Source: Coturnix japonica
Lineage: Eukaryota; Chordata; Aves; Galliformes; Phasianidae
NCBI RefSeq assembly: GCF_001577835.2
Contig: NC_029547.1
Coordinates: 62,367,110-62,431,109, forward strand
DNA: 64,000 nucleotides
Direction of reading: 5' to 3'
Shown here: one piece after another, positions 11,301-52,888 of the stretch
How the letters are laid out: each line of letters opens with the position of its first letter
How positions within the stretch are numbered: position 1 is the stretch's first letter
Program-made: the position numbers and the translations under genes
Notes under the pieces: generated by a model
The model's database searches: none
What the model saw: the letters and a program-made list of their open reading frames with translations, nothing else
What the model was told of the DNA's origin: nothing

Positions 11301-14300
11301 GCAAGACTGACCCAGAGCTAGAAACAGGGCAGCCATGGCTTTGCATGGATGGGTCTAGAAAACTCTAAGGGATAAATATTCTCTACTTTCCAGGGGACTT
11401 CTCAAGCATTTCTGTACTCTGCTCTGGTGAGGCTGCAGCTCAGGTTAGTTTAGTTAGACAAGAAAGGCATTGAGGCACTGGAGCATGTCAAAAGAAACAA
11501 AGCTGGTGATAGGTTTGGAACACAAGACTCGTGGGGAGCAGCTGAAGGAGCTGGGATTTTTTAGTCTGGAGTCTCAACAGAGATCTCATCATTCTCTACA
11601 ACTATCTGAAAGGAAGCTGTTGTGAGGTGAGAGTCAGTCTCTTCTCCCAGGTAACTAGTGATAGGGTTTATGTAACTTTTATATCCCCTTCCTGCACTGA
11701 TATGCTACTATCAGGTGTGCGTAGTTTCCATATTACCACGTTTTCTTTACTAATCCTTGTGGGTTATGGCTCCCATTAGCTGCCATAAGAACTGTCTCAG
11801 ACTTCTCTTGCCCGTTCCACTGACAGACTTCCACAAGGGTGTGAATGTCCCCATGTGTTTCCCTATTACCTCACAGGGTTCAGGTTCAGATCTGCTCCTT
11901 CTTTCACATCCCACCGCAGTGCTTCCTGAATGAGGTTCCTCACCATCTCAGCATGTGAGCTGGGCAGGCCACAGACAGTCTCCTGCAGCTTCCGCAAGAC
12001 CGTCAGGTATTTGCTCTCCATCTGGCAGTTTTGGGCTTGCAGGTAGGCACACTGATGTGAATACAAGAAAGAATTAGGTAGCTCACCGGCAGTTCTTCCT
12101 GTATCACCACTGCTCTTTGCTATCCTGGCCCACACATAAAACAAAGATTCCTGAATAGCAAGACCCCAGAAAACATACCCAACAGTTTTCTACAGCCATG
12201 CGAAGTGCAGCCATGAATGAACCACCACTGTCAATGAACAAACATAAGCTTCATAAGCAAGAAGTTGCTTTTTGAATGGCAGACTTAATACAGCATCACC
12301 TGCACTGGTCTATTCAGTGGCTGGCCATTTCCCGGGCAGCACAGATCAGAGCCACCACTCTGCATCTGAGTTCTTTTCAGGTTTTTTCCCTACTGCTTAG
12401 CCACATTCCCTACCACAGACCGAGTTGTACCCTGACAATATACAGTACTCAAGGGACTGAGATGGAACCTCAATAACTTGAGGATACACAGCAGCATCAC
12501 AAAGTGAACATGCTCCTGAGCAACCACAGTACCATCATACTGCTACACAACATTTCTCAAGCATGGGAAGCTCAAATGAGTTCAGAGTGAAACCACCATG
12601 CTCCAGGGCATGCACACAGGAAAGAAGGGGGGAAAAAAAAGAGAGAGAGAGAGAGAGAAATGAGTATTGTTATCACCACTCCACAGTTCACAACTGAGGC
12701 TATAAAGGTGACAAGACTCACCTAATCAATGTGTCATAGGAAGCACAATGAAGAAACCTGCTCAGTAGGAAGCAGCAATTAAAAACAAAGAGGAATCACA
12801 GAAAGAATTAGGCTGCATAGAAAGTGGATAGAAAAGAGCATAGGACACTGTTACACTACCACTTTAATCAACATTTTGCGTTGTCAAGCATGTCGGTCTG
12901 ATTACTTCCATTCTGAAAGTAACAGCAATTGCAAGATCAGAAAACAGCAATAAGCTGAGGTGTACTGGGTTTCAAAAGACTAGGGAGCAAACAGATGAAA
13001 GAATGACAACACCTCAGAAGTAGCTGCTTGCTTTGTTCCAGAATACAAGGCTATGGAGACATTCTTTAAAACTAAGCGAGGAAAACCCAGAGAACAAATG
13101 CCAGCCTGAAGCAGTGGTTTAAGACCAGAAAGACAAGTCTAAGCATAACTAGTTCATGCACACTTACAGCACGAGAAGTAAAAACAGAGCCTAAAAAAAA
13201 AAAAAGAAATGAACTCTCAACTAGCTGACAACACCAGGCCTTGTGCAGAAATCAAAACAAGAAGGAGCCAGGACTTAGTCAGCCTGCCAAATCTCAAGAA
13301 ACACTTCTCATTCTCTTAGAATAGCTATTTCTTTAATTGTATCCAAAAGTACAGCTGAATCTACAGGAATCTGATTTAGTTTTCCGCATCCCTAAGCCTG
13401 AACTTTGTAAGCGTTTTACTTTGGAAAAAGAAAACAATCACATCTAATCTGGGAACAATACAAAGCAAGGAAGTGTAAAACTAAAAATAATAATTAAAGT
13501 AAAAAAAATAGGAAACAAACTTCTTCCTGGTGAGTTTTGGTATCAAAATCATCCCAGTGCCCACTTTGGAAAGAACTTATAAAAAGCTGCCCCCGAGGAA
13601 GAAGAACTATTTTGCCTCACCTTCATTAGAAGGGCTTTTTCATTCTCAGCAACTCTTGTCCAGAGTCGAGTAACCTGATGGATCTCTGAGTTGAGAAATT
13701 GGTTCTGGGTTTTGTATGCATCAATATCATCCTGCCACAAAACAAAACAGTCATGGAAGAAGAGTTTTTGAGTTTTTTCTTTATTTTATTTTTTTAAAGA
13801 AACAGATGCAGATTTCAGTCCCACAGCTGGCAGAAAAAACATTCCCCACAACAAAGCAGCTCATTTGGCAATTCTCCACCCCATGCTAACAGTTCATTAT
13901 AATGGTATATGTGGTAACAGTACAACAGGCTGGATTTGAAAAAACTAAAATACGTTGGGAAACTGTTTGCAAGAGGGAAATACACACCAACAGAGCCAGT
14001 GAAGGTAGCAGGTTAAGCTGCAGTAAATGAAGCAGAATATCGAACACAGAGGCAGGTACTCAGTGTTGACAAGAACTAGATCAAAACTAGGCTGAAGCTG
14101 AACTTCATACTTCTGAGAACCCTCCTGGTACCAGGTTAGGCCTTCTCACCCTGTCTAATGCACGCAGAACTAGAAATATGGCCTGTACTTTCCACTAGGA
14201 ACAACCTCCCACTGAACCAGAGGGTACAGGAACGGGAAAATAAACCCAACAGTCCATGTCATCTCCACATACCTTCAGGTGCTCGATCTCCTCCTGTTGT

Positions 14301-17300
14301 TTATACAGTGTCTCTGCAGTAATAGTGTTTGCTTCTTGCAGGGAATCAGAGTGTTCTCGAGCCCTCTGCTCTGTCAAGGCCATGATGACTTGCTGTTTGG
14401 CATGGTTCTTCTCCATCAGAAGCTGCACATGCTCTTTGAGTTCCTGGATATGGCTGTCTCTTAGAGCAACTATCTGCTCAAGTTCCTTCTTTTCCTGCTC
14501 AACAGCTTCCAGTCGACTGGTGAGATCTGAAATTTGTCTCACTTTGTGGCGCACTAACTCCAGCCTGTCCTTATCTTCTGCTGCAGTGAGATACATGCTA
14601 GATACTCTTTTCTCCTGCTGAGCTGCCTCGAGGGCTTTGTGAAGAAGCTTAACCAACTCCTGGAAAAAGAAAACAAACTGATTAGCTTACAGTGCTGTTC
14701 AGGACACAGAAATTAATGGATACTACAGACCTGCCTAGTAATATGTGAACAGCTAAAGATCCTCAGGATCTCAAAACTGACCCCTCTCTGGAGAAAAACT
14801 GAATGGAAATTGCTGTATCATTTCAGCTTTCCCACTGCAAAAGTCCTCCCTCACTCCAAGCCACATGAACGCACAAAAGCTTGTTCCAACACTGTGCTGC
14901 TGATTCATGCTCTGCTGTCTCAGACATTTAAGGAACCAAATCAAGGGTGTAACTCAATCACCCACCATGGGACCTGGCTCTCTTGTCTTCTTTGCTGGAA
15001 GAAATCATAGCATTATTGGGGAGCCTGGCATTGCTCCAGGCTTGTGGAGAACAGTGTCACTCAGGAGAGAAGCCTTGCAGTGACCCACGTGCTGGGCTTC
15101 TGCAGTCACATCATGTCTTAACGGTGGATTGTTGTTTAAAACAAGCATGATACAACTCAACCTGGCAGCTCCTGCCAGCATCATGATACCTATCCATGAC
15201 TGTACTTCATACACCTGTTAAGCAATGTACACCAGCATGACAAGTGCAGAATACACCTGGATTTATTTTTTTTAACCTCTCTTTTCCAACCTGTCTGCTA
15301 GATGTGTTTCCTAGCAGTGGCTGATGGATATCCATGATTCCCTTATGCCGGGCACCATCAGATTATGTACACAAAGGCAACACTAGGAGCTTCAGCTGAT
15401 TTCCTGCTTAGCCTGACATCAAGGTCAAGGGAGTCCCTGTCAACACTTGCAAGGTCCTGCTCTTAAGAGCAGCAGATTCTTCACCGCACTCACCTTCTGT
15501 GACTTGACCTCCTCTGTGAGTGTCAGCATCTGTTGCTGTAAGACATTCACTTTGTCCATTGAGTTCCTTTCCCGGGGCTGCTCTTCTGTCAAGCTACTGT
15601 TCATCCACTTGGCTTTCCTAAACAAGTTCAACTTAGACTCCATCCTTCCATCCTCTGGGGTCTCCTTCACTGGAAGGAAATAGAGTTAACTTACACAGAA
15701 CTGAGTTTCTTGCTATAAACTCCTATGTGTTGCTACGAGGGAACTCACAATAGCTCCAACTAGAAAACTAACACACAGGGTAAGAAATATTCACTTGCTG
15801 GGATTCATGAATAGCAGGAATCAGAACTACAGGCGTCCCCAGAATAAATATGATTTATGGTACCTGTAAATCCTCGTCTAAACCCTCCTTTCACCCCACC
15901 TGTCTTGCCCACAGCAAATGGCAATTAGCATCCGTGGAGAACACAGGCTAAACTTAGCAGCTCCACCCTACATTTGGGAAGAAAGGGTTGAGGAGAATGA
16001 GGCTGTGCAGTAGTTTAACTTCCAGCTCAAAGAAATAGTGTGGGCTAGCAACATGGATTATCATTTTGCCTCTGGAAAAGATTTCACAGGTAAGAGACAA
16101 ACAGATACAGCCTAAAGCAGAGCAAAATAAGTCTTGTTTATGGCAGCAATGCTCAGGAAGGAAGGAAGGAGTGAGACAACATGCTCAAGCTTTCATGTCC
16201 CAGAACTACTTGCCACTCTATCCTTCACTTTCCTGCTAAGTCTGACTGGTAAATTACATCATACCCATACACATCTCAGTAACAGGCACCTGTACACTGC
16301 ACTTCCACTTCTCCCTCTTGTTCAGAGTGCTCCTGGAATTTATTGAAGTTAAAGACATTCCCATCATTCCCCCAGAGCTGCTTGGAGCCACAGATATTGT
16401 AGACAGTGTTTCTGAAACAACAAAAGACCAAAAGAGACTAGTGAACAGAAGAAGTCATGAACACTGCAGCCAGTATATATTCAGATTACCCAGTGATATA
16501 CGTCTTCTCATTTATCATCCTTCCTCACATCTCATCCCTCCTCTCAGAACCTGCCTCCACCATTTGATTGAAAAAAACAAACCATTCATGGCACTGGTGG
16601 ATACAAGGGGAGCAAAGCTGAAACTGGCACATATTAGAAAGATGCCTCAAAATTGGTCCCAGCATAGCCAAGTGAATCAGACAGAGATCTTTCCCACATC
16701 CTTCAGCCTTGTACATAAAGGCTGGACAGAATTCAACAGATCAACTACAATCGTTCCTTCCTTCCTTCTCTCCTTCTCCTCTTTCTCCCTTAGCTCAGTT
16801 CCTTGCAGAAGCCCTCAGAGAGAAACAAAAGCTCAGTTCTCTACAGGACAGCCAAAAGTGCCTCAACAATCACAGTTGAAGCTGTCACGGGTCCCGTGAT
16901 CTGAATCACATTTAATAACCTTGCCACAACTAATTTGATAAGCTCTGATACAGCACATAGATTCTGGAATAAAATTGCAGTCCATCACAGACTGTTTGTT
17001 GCAGCTGCTGCTTTCAGATGCTGTCAGAAGAAGGTGACTCCACAGGATTATAAAGAACCAGCAACACGCCAGTGTTCTTTGTAAAACCTATAGAAGGGAG
17101 TGAGACAGCTGCCTATCTCTATACAAGTCTTATCCCTTCCCATCAGCTGAAAGAAAACAAGCCTGTTGTTCTAACACATACAAAAGATTTTATGTTAGCC
17201 ATGTCTTTACTGTTAATGAAGCTGGGACTATTATTCTCCTTTTTGTCTTTTTACTGTGAGGCACTAGAGTAGAAGAGCAGAAGTTTCTGACCTAAGGAAA

Positions 17301-20274
17301 TTTATTGGCAGAAGAGATCAGCAGACCTCCATCCCCTGTGGGCTGCTGTGGGCATTCACTTGATGCAATTTTCCTGCCTTTCTTTATCTCATGCTACGCT
17401 ATTTTTCCCATAAAACCAGAACAACTCAGAAATCAGATGAACTCAGATGAAACCAGACACTACTCAACAGAGCCCACAGAAACGTTCACAGAACTGAGGT
17501 AACAACTGGATCTGAGGATGAAAAGAAGCAATTATTACTCAAGCTAACAAAAGTAAGGATGGGGAAGAGTTATGAATACAGTATTTTTAATCAAAGTGAA
17601 GAGGAAAGAATGCATATCCTGCAAAATAGTACAGCTGAGATGGCTACTGTTAGTACCATAGGAAGTCTTCCTTCCTATCAGCATCAGATTGTAACCAGAG
17701 CAGCAGTGATACAAAACTACAGCCAGCCTCCCCAGCAAAACCCTTTGGCAAGTGCCAGCCTACCTACTGCACCTGTGACCACCCGCATGCTGTTGGTTAT
17801 ATGTAAATAAGTGATGAAGATATGCTTAAGGACACACTGGTGCGGACTGCCTTTAAGCAACAGTAACTGCTGAAGGTTTGCAACCCAGATGGAGCCAAAA
17901 CCTGCAATCACAAACATGAAGTCAGTGCAGGCCGGGGGACTATTCACATGCCTGAAACTCAGCCAAGGAACAGCAAACTGTGTAATATCAAGGCCTTGCA
18001 AAGTACCCAAGATCCTTTCAAACCACTGGAAAGGGCTTTTGGTGCTAACCTACAGAGTAAAGTTCAACCTGCCCAAAAAGTCCTTCCAAGAACAATGTTC
18101 AGATGCACCGCAGAAGGCAAGTAAACCACCAGCTTCACCTAGGAAAGCTTAACCAAGCTCCTAGTCTGCCTCTAGGGTCTTTTGCAAGACAGATAGATTT
18201 TGTGAAATGCATTAGAACAAGGGCATGTCAAAGAAAGTTTGTTTCTTCATAAAAACACTTCATGGTTTATCTACCTAGAAAAGAGTCCCAATTCAAACAA
18301 TATAAAATAAGCAAGTAGCACACAGAAGGGGCAGGCAAGTATGTGAACTGCACTGCAACTTTCCTCATGCACTTACTGTATCTCTGTCCAAGGGTGCTTA
18401 AGGGAGATGTTCTGTAAAGCAGTAGCTGTTTGGGGTGCAGGCAAGGAGGCTGCCTGTAAACCCACCACTTCTGTTGGCGTTTTGACTGGAGGCAGAAAGC
18501 CCTCATCATCAGCAACATCTACATGGAAACAAACCAGAACATGAAAGCCAAGTATCCAAGGTAGTCTTTCATTAGACCTTGACTCCTTAACGTAACTTAA
18601 GAACCACTGCATTTTCTTACATGTAGGCATTCTGTGTACAACACATCAGTAACAAAAGCAGCAGAGCAGGTTTCCCTTACATAAGATCAAATTACAGAAG
18701 GTTCCAAGAAGTCCCTGAGCAGGTAATTTATTTCTACCAAGTGACTTCAAGCACTTGTACATGAGAAAGACCTTAAGAAATCAAAATTCAACCCTCTAAA
18801 CAGATAAAGAGTATAGTTATTGCTGTTCCCTACCCCAGTCACAGTGTTTCTTAATGTGTAGGTAGGAGATTCACAACCATAAGATATTTGAACATTGCCT
18901 AACACATGCTGTGGTGGATCAGGAAACAGTATATTCATGTTCATCTCCAGTAAACTATGACCTCCAAACATCAGTCCAGGCACTGGTAGTTGGCACATGC
19001 ATTTAAATAGCTGGGCAGTGTCTCCTCTCACTTATAGATGAGGAGCACCATTCACCACTTTGAGGCTGAAAGCAAATGAAGGGATGACATATATGCCACT
19101 TACTTGTTCTGCCAACTAGAGGTTCATTTACAAGCTGGGAGCTGCCCACAGGAAGTCTGCTCTGAGCACTGCAAAATTCCCAACGTCTCACTTGTAGCTG
19201 CTGCAGCCAGTACATCATTGCCTGTTTGCTGATTGCCTAAGATAAGAGAAAACAGGAAGCAGGCAATCTTAACAGCATAAGACATGATCTGTAGGGCTAA
19301 CAGCCACTGCTCTGCCCATGTTAGCAAAAATAAAAGCCAGCTGAGTCATGCTGATGCTATATTCTCCAGTCCCAAGTCTTAATTTGGAAAGACAAAGCAA
19401 GTCTTCAGCACAGACTTCGCAACAGAACCTCAATAGATAGCTGATCAATTCTGTTTCTGGTTTACTGAGACTAAGCAGAAAGGATAAGATTACTTCAGGT
19501 GGGAGTCATGAACAGATTTCTCTCAGTAGACACATTCACAAAGATAAGAATCTACGCTTCCTGCTGCAGGAACCATTTCACAATGGAGCTAATTTCTACT
19601 CAATAAGTTATGCATGGGTGCAGGGCTTTTAAATTACTTCAGTTCAGCACCTGGTTTAGCTTTTACTCCTATCCTGTTAAAGAAAAGCCACCTCAGTAAC
19701 GAAAACCCAGCCTTGCAAAAACAGAGCAAGGAACTTAGGTCTACAAGGTAACAGTCCAGGCTGAAAGGGTTAATACAAAACTGAGGCTGAGGTACATTAG
19801 CAGAGATGTATCTATCCTAATGGGGAATGTTTTGTAACAGCCCTCAAAGGTTCTGCCTCTTACCTTCAAAGTAAAAACTCTGTTTGGTGTTCTGATCTCA
19901 AAAACCCCCTCATCATTCTCTACTTTGCAGTCAAAGCTAGCACTGGAGAGATCAATAGAGCCCAAAGGGTTGATGTCCTGTGCAGTCCTGTAGTATAGTA
20001 AGTGACATTTATTCTCATCATAAATGAACCATCGAGACTTCCAGGTCTTGATTGGACCTCTGATGCCTAGCTTATTTAAATAGCCACAGAGTTTTTTTCT
20101 GTGTGTTTCACTGCTGGGTTTCAGCTGTATATTTTCTAGTTCTCCAGGAGAGGAAAGCACATCCTTCTCCATTGCTGAGGCTCCGTTGCTCCTATTGTCA
20201 TCTGAGTTTGGCTCTGTTATCTTGTCTGGAACACCAGCACTGGGACAAGCACCACTTCCTGGTCCTTTCTTCAT
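5344..20274 (-). CDS. TBC1D2: TBC1 domain family member 2 (Armus), Rab7 GTPase-activating protein, complete
   Basis: Thirteen coding exons, right to left: 20274-19864, 19236-19104, 18518-18377, 16411-16290, 15669-15494, 14659-14273, 13731-13621, 12051-11870, 10296-9826, 8571-8451, 7222-7037, 6396-6275, 5545-5344. They join in frame (2766 nt, 921 aa; human about 928). A PH domain covers residues about 60-157 ([10 protein letters not shown], then [13 protein letters not shown]), coiled coil about 290-490 (e.g. [15 protein letters not shown]), and the TBC domain about 613-815. The two catalytic fingers are present: Arg in IELDLPRT (about R671) and Gln in GYCQGLNR (about Q708). Known family role: inactivates Rab7, binds active Rac1 and LC3, and links E-cadherin turnover to autophagy on late endosomes. 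The start was chosen because it precedes the PH domain at the human distance. The C-terminus ([13 protein letters not shown]) matches TBC1D2 better than the paralog TBC1D2B. The exon 4 donor (ACAG|GTGCCT) is weak. Confidence 0.95.
8990..9385 (+). mobile_element. CR1 LINE fragment in a TBC1D2 intron
   Basis: It contains typical CR1 3' segments in order: 'gaactgggctgtttggcctgg', a diverged 'gaggcactggcacaggttgcc', 'ggagacattcagggtcaggctcgatgg', and 'ggactagatgacctttaaggttcc' with a decayed tail. The plus orientation is antisense to TBC1D2. It is 5'-truncated and fairly diverged, so not a recent insertion. It lies between exons 9 and 10 of TBC1D2. Confidence 0.8.
10818..10940 (-). mobile_element. 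CR1 LINE 3' fragment in a TBC1D2 intron
   Basis: The segment begins with 'tcacagaatcacgtgggttgg' followed by 'catgaagtccaaccccctgc', the reverse complement of the CR1 3' end. It is about 120 bp long, heavily 5'-truncated and in the same orientation as TBC1D2. Confidence 0.75.
11405..11665 (+). mobile_element. CR1 LINE internal fragment in a TBC1D2 intron
   Basis: It resembles the part of CR1 just upstream of the 3' UTR: 'ctctgctctggtgaggctgcagctc', 'gaggcactggagcatgtc' and 'gagctgggattttttagtctgg'. The usual 3' tail is missing, so the piece is truncated at both ends. Plus orientation, antisense to TBC1D2. Confidence 0.65.
12633..12658. repeat. A-rich run plus (GA)n microsatellite
   Basis: A short poly(A) run is followed by about nine GA units within an intron of TBC1D2. 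It is a simple sequence repeat with no other role visible. Confidence 0.9.
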
Positions 20275-21495
20275 CTCTTTCAGGAAATATGCTCAGAATC
20301 AAATCAAAACAGGAAAATCTCCAGGTAAATGAGGTACAGCAGACAACAGCTATATGAACATTATTATGCAACCTGCAGAAGACAAAATTGAGGAATATGC
20401 TTAGATCTCATACATGACCAAATAAAAAATAAATAAATAAATAAAATAATTAAAAAAACAAACAAACAAAAAAAACCCTAAACCCACCACATTCCCTAGC
20501 TTTCATATTACCCAGCAGAGGTCCCCAGTGTCTAATTTTGGTCATCACTCTTTCCCTTCCTGGGCTCTAATCACCTCTACCTCTCAGTTTTCGGTCTGTA
20601 ATTCTTATACAGTTTCTACTACCAGCAGAGAAGCCGCTACAATCTTTCAGGTGAAAAACAAGTACATCCTGCGGGTGTTTCAAGTCAATAGCAACAAAGG
20701 GGGCATTTGAAGTCACAGACAGTACTAAGCATTAGCTGCAGAAAAAGAAGTAACAAGCTCTGAAGGAGCACGTATTCAGGTCAATGGCTTTCAGGTAAGC
20801 TTACCACTGCATGTTTAGCTAGTATTTTAAACCATAGCACCTGGAAAAAGACCCATCCTTATACTTATGTCAGCTGAAAAACTGTTGTTAAAAAGCCTTC
20901 ATATCATGTACTGCAGAATCAGAAGCAAATACGTTATTGCAGGGTTGAGTTAGTGGGAATCCCACTGCAACCACAAAACCACTGAACACTGAACCAGCAG
21001 TGTGATGACAACAGGCCAGTGGGGATAACAAAAAGGAGTACAGAAAGACACTGGCCAAGCTCTTGCTTTTAGGAACAACATCCTCCTTACTGATACAGGC
21101 TGACAGATGTTAGTGCTGTTTAAGCTCCATCGTTGTAATGCCGCTTCCTCCCATTCACTCATTCACTTTTCAGAAAGCTACCGATGATTCTCACTTTTCA
21201 TTCTTTCTTATCTGCTTCTTTTATCCGCTCTCCTACTGCTGAAACTACAAATGCCAAGGAATAAGGACAAGTTACACAGGTGCCACCGCAAAAGCTTAAT
21301 TTCCCTGCTAGTTTCAGCTGGTGCAAGGGAACCATTAGCAGGAAGAAGCAGCAGCCTCAAGCTCCCCTACCAGCACAAGGTTTTCTCCTGCTGTCCAAAG
21401 ACTCCAACATGGTCACTGTGATACTCCATGGATCCAGCACACAGATTCAAGAACCTTGTTAGAAGGGCACTAGTCAGATCTAGAGAAAGCCTCAC
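20275..21495. other. Probable TBC1D2 5' UTR intron
   Basis: This stretch separates the first coding exon of TBC1D2 from a minus-strand donor at 21496 (AATAG|GTGAGG). A possible acceptor lies just upstream of the ATG (about 20277, CCTGAAAG). It contains an A-rich low-complexity run with AAAT units and AAAC units at 20421-20478. No coding exon or RNA gene is recognised. The exon structure of the 5' UTR is inferred, not proven. Confidence 0.4.
20421..20478. repeat. A-rich low-complexity tract with AAAT and AAAC units
   Basis: Consecutive AAAT-type units are followed by AAAC-type units and an A run, 58 bp in all. It may be the degraded tail of an old retroposed copy, but no body is recognised beside it. 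Confidence 0.8.
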
Positions 21496-21499
21496 CTAT

Positions 21500-22082
21500 T
21501 TGCAGGAACTGAAGAGATGATGCCCTTGGGACCCACTGTCTGCTGCTGTAGAGCTGCAGGCACCCCAAGCCAGGTAACCACGGCCTCCAGAACAGATCCG
21601 GCACTGAGGGAAGCCTCTGCTTCAAGCCTCCCTCTGCCCAGCCGCTGCCCGTTCAGCTGAAAGCGGCTGCGACACTGACTGACTCACTGACGAAAAGGGA
21701 AGATCAGGGTGGGCCCCGCACATGTGGGGCACAGCAGGCAGCTCCCCCCGCCCTCACACAGCCTCCACAGCCCAGCTGCATCCCCGGCCGGGGCACGGCA
21801 GCGCCTGGCACCGGGCTGCACCGCCTGGCGCGGGGCGGGGAAGGCGGGGAAGGGAAGGGGACACAGAGAGCCCGGCCGGGAGCGGGGACAGGATGGGGCA
21901 GAGCCTGTCGGTGTGGGACGGCACCGCCTGTGGGATGGGATGCGACGGGACCGCGGGGCGAACCCGCCTGAGGGACGAGGCGCTTGCGCGCTATGAGCGT
22001 CACCTACTGCGCCTGTGCCCGCTGCGGGAGTGATGGCGGCGCCGTGTGAGAGCCGTGTGCCCTGACACTGAGCTCTGCCGAC
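21500..22082. promoter_or_regulatory. CpG-rich head-to-head promoter of TBC1D2 (minus) and ELP1 (plus)
   Basis: GC content and CpG frequency rise sharply between about 21600 and 22250. The first ELP1 ATG is at 22083, and the presumed TBC1D2 5' UTR exon ends with a donor at 21496. Visible motifs are a GC box GGGGCGGGG at 21832-21840, an NRF1-like 'cttgcgcgc' at about 21982, and a YY1-type GATGGCGGC at 22032-22040, about 45 bp upstream of the ELP1 ATG, where initiation-linked YY1 sites commonly sit. No TATA box is evident. The layout suggests a bidirectional housekeeping promoter; start sites are not known from sequence alone. Confidence 0.7.
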
Positions 22083-51178
<29,096 letters not shown>

Positions 51179-52730
51179 TGAAAAGTCAAGGAATCCTGGT
51201 GGACTGTTACTTTTCATGTACTTTTATTACACCTTTATTAAAACATTGTTGTCCTGGTATTCCTGCTATACTGCTCTTGTGGCCATGCAAGTGAATGATC
51301 CTTCTGACTGATGTAACTTTGACCCATGGTTGGTTTGTGAGGCTGTGTGGCTCTAAGTCCAGCTTCTGCCACTACTGTTCCCTCCCTTCTGGATGAAGCA
51401 AATCCCCCACTGCTCAATGGGTTCTGTTCACTGCTGTCACCTCCTCCCATGGATGATGAAGGCAGGCCATATTTTAAGCCGTTCATCCTGATTTAGCTAC
51501 ATCACCATTATTTTTTTGTTGTGCTGGTGGTCAAAGCTGGAGGCCCTCTGGTTTCAGAGACGTTCTCCTGTCAAGATAAAATCAATTCAGATCTGCCATC
51601 TGGGAGGAAGACTGCTTCATCTCTAAGATCCCTTCTTGTTTCTCTCTACCTTACCTGTCCTGAGTGAGCTTAGACAAAGGGGTAACAGCTGGAGCCAGCA
51701 CCCTTACCATGACTGAACTTCAGCTCCTGCTTCAGCAGCAGCCAGGAGTTTCCCTCCCCTGCATTTCCCCACTGATGTTTCTGTTTTACCCTTTGAGAAG
51801 TACACTGATGCTGCCCCTCTGGCACATCCTGTTCAGTTTGCTCTTGAAGCAGTCAGGACAACCCTCCATCACAGCACTGCCCCCCAGGCAGCAGGTATTC
51901 CCACCTGTGTTTCTGAGGATGCCCTTACCAGTTTTTGAGACAGCCGAGTGCCAGCTGCAAAGACCTTGTCTGCTGTGGATCAAATAAGAATGGTTTGAGA
52001 AGTGCTCCAGCACACAGGAATCTCTCCTTTCCTACAGTGATGAGATGGCCATCTAGCAGCTGGTAATCCATGTGGTCTTCCTTAAGAAGCAAATGTAACA
52101 CCCTCATAAGATCCAGAGATCTTACAGCACAATGTGTGCACAGAACCCAACACTACAGTGAGATGGTATTCTGTGAACGTGTTTCCAGACTCACATAGTA
52201 ACTGAGATAATGTGTGATGTCCAAGGCAGCATCGTCTGCTCTCCCAGTGCTGCTTCGTGGATGGGAACCACACACAAAGCACCACGGCTGCTGCCAACTG
52301 CAAGAGCTGAGGTTTTTCTATAGTGTTCAGGGATGTGTGGTTGTGGTATGCAAGGTGTATGGCAGGCATGTAAAAGGCTTCTAACACGACAGTGTATTTC
52401 TTCTTGTCAGCACTGGGACACAGGGAAGGCACTGACCTCAGAACAGCGCAGTCCTCTGGCTGAATCTTCATCACTGCACACAGACACAAAGATAAAGCAC
52501 CAGAACACGGTGACATTTCTGTGCCCTGCTCAAAGTAAGCAGCCAAGCAATTGCAAACCTCTAAATCATTTCTTTTCCCCCTCTCCTGCTGAAACCTATA
52601 TCTGAGTGCAGCTCTGAATTAAAATGAATTAATTCACCCAAACAAAGCACCTCTTCCAGACTTCCATTCACACACAACACAGTGGGGCAGTGTCACAAAG
52701 CTGCAAGCACCTTTCATTTCAGAAGTCATT
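51179..52730. other. Convergent 3' region of ELP1 and APTX
   Basis: ELP1 (plus) and APTX (minus) are transcribed towards each other. Possible ELP1 poly(A) signals are ATTAAA at 51237-51242 and ATTAAA at 52618-52623. Human ELP1 has a long 3' UTR, so either is possible. Open frames up to 154 codons on both strands (for example around 51664-51987 and 52082-52546) show no domain and are probably UTR sequence. No repeat is recognised. Confidence 0.5.
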
Positions 52731-52734
52731 TTAT

Positions 52735-52740
52735 TTTATT
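52735..52740 (-). terminator. APTX: Likely APTX poly(A) signal
   Basis: AATAAA on the minus strand, with a second overlapping AATAAA-like copy just beside it (52730-52735), about 150 nt downstream of the APTX stop codon. Confidence 0.7.
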
Positions 52741-52888
52741 CTTTTTCTCTGAGCTCTGACAGTGCTGCCGTTGATACGATTTCCCATACCTTTTTTCCCG
52801 CTCCAGTTAACAAAAACCACGTGTCCCTTCACACCCTTCGTGTTAACCTGAAATCTGAGCACACGGGCTGCCAATGATTTTTTTGTAG

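Noticed and set aside
16318-16899. 193-codon open frame on the plus strand
   Set aside because: Lies antisense to TBC1D2 exon 4 and its intron, has no recognisable domain, and its left end is the complement of a real exon.
5344-20274. Assignment of the minus-strand gene to TBC1D2B
   Set aside because: The C-terminus ([13 protein letters not shown]) and the PH and coiled-coil exons match TBC1D2 (KLMNIAFNDMNPF) better than TBC1D2B (KLISISFGDLNPF). Length also fits TBC1D2.
20471-20485. Telomere-like 'accctaaaccc'
   Set aside because: Only about two units at the end of an A-rich tract, too short to be an interstitial telomeric repeat.
51664-52546. Open frames between ELP1 and APTX
   Set aside because: Short, no domain, probably ELP1 or APTX 3' UTR sequence.
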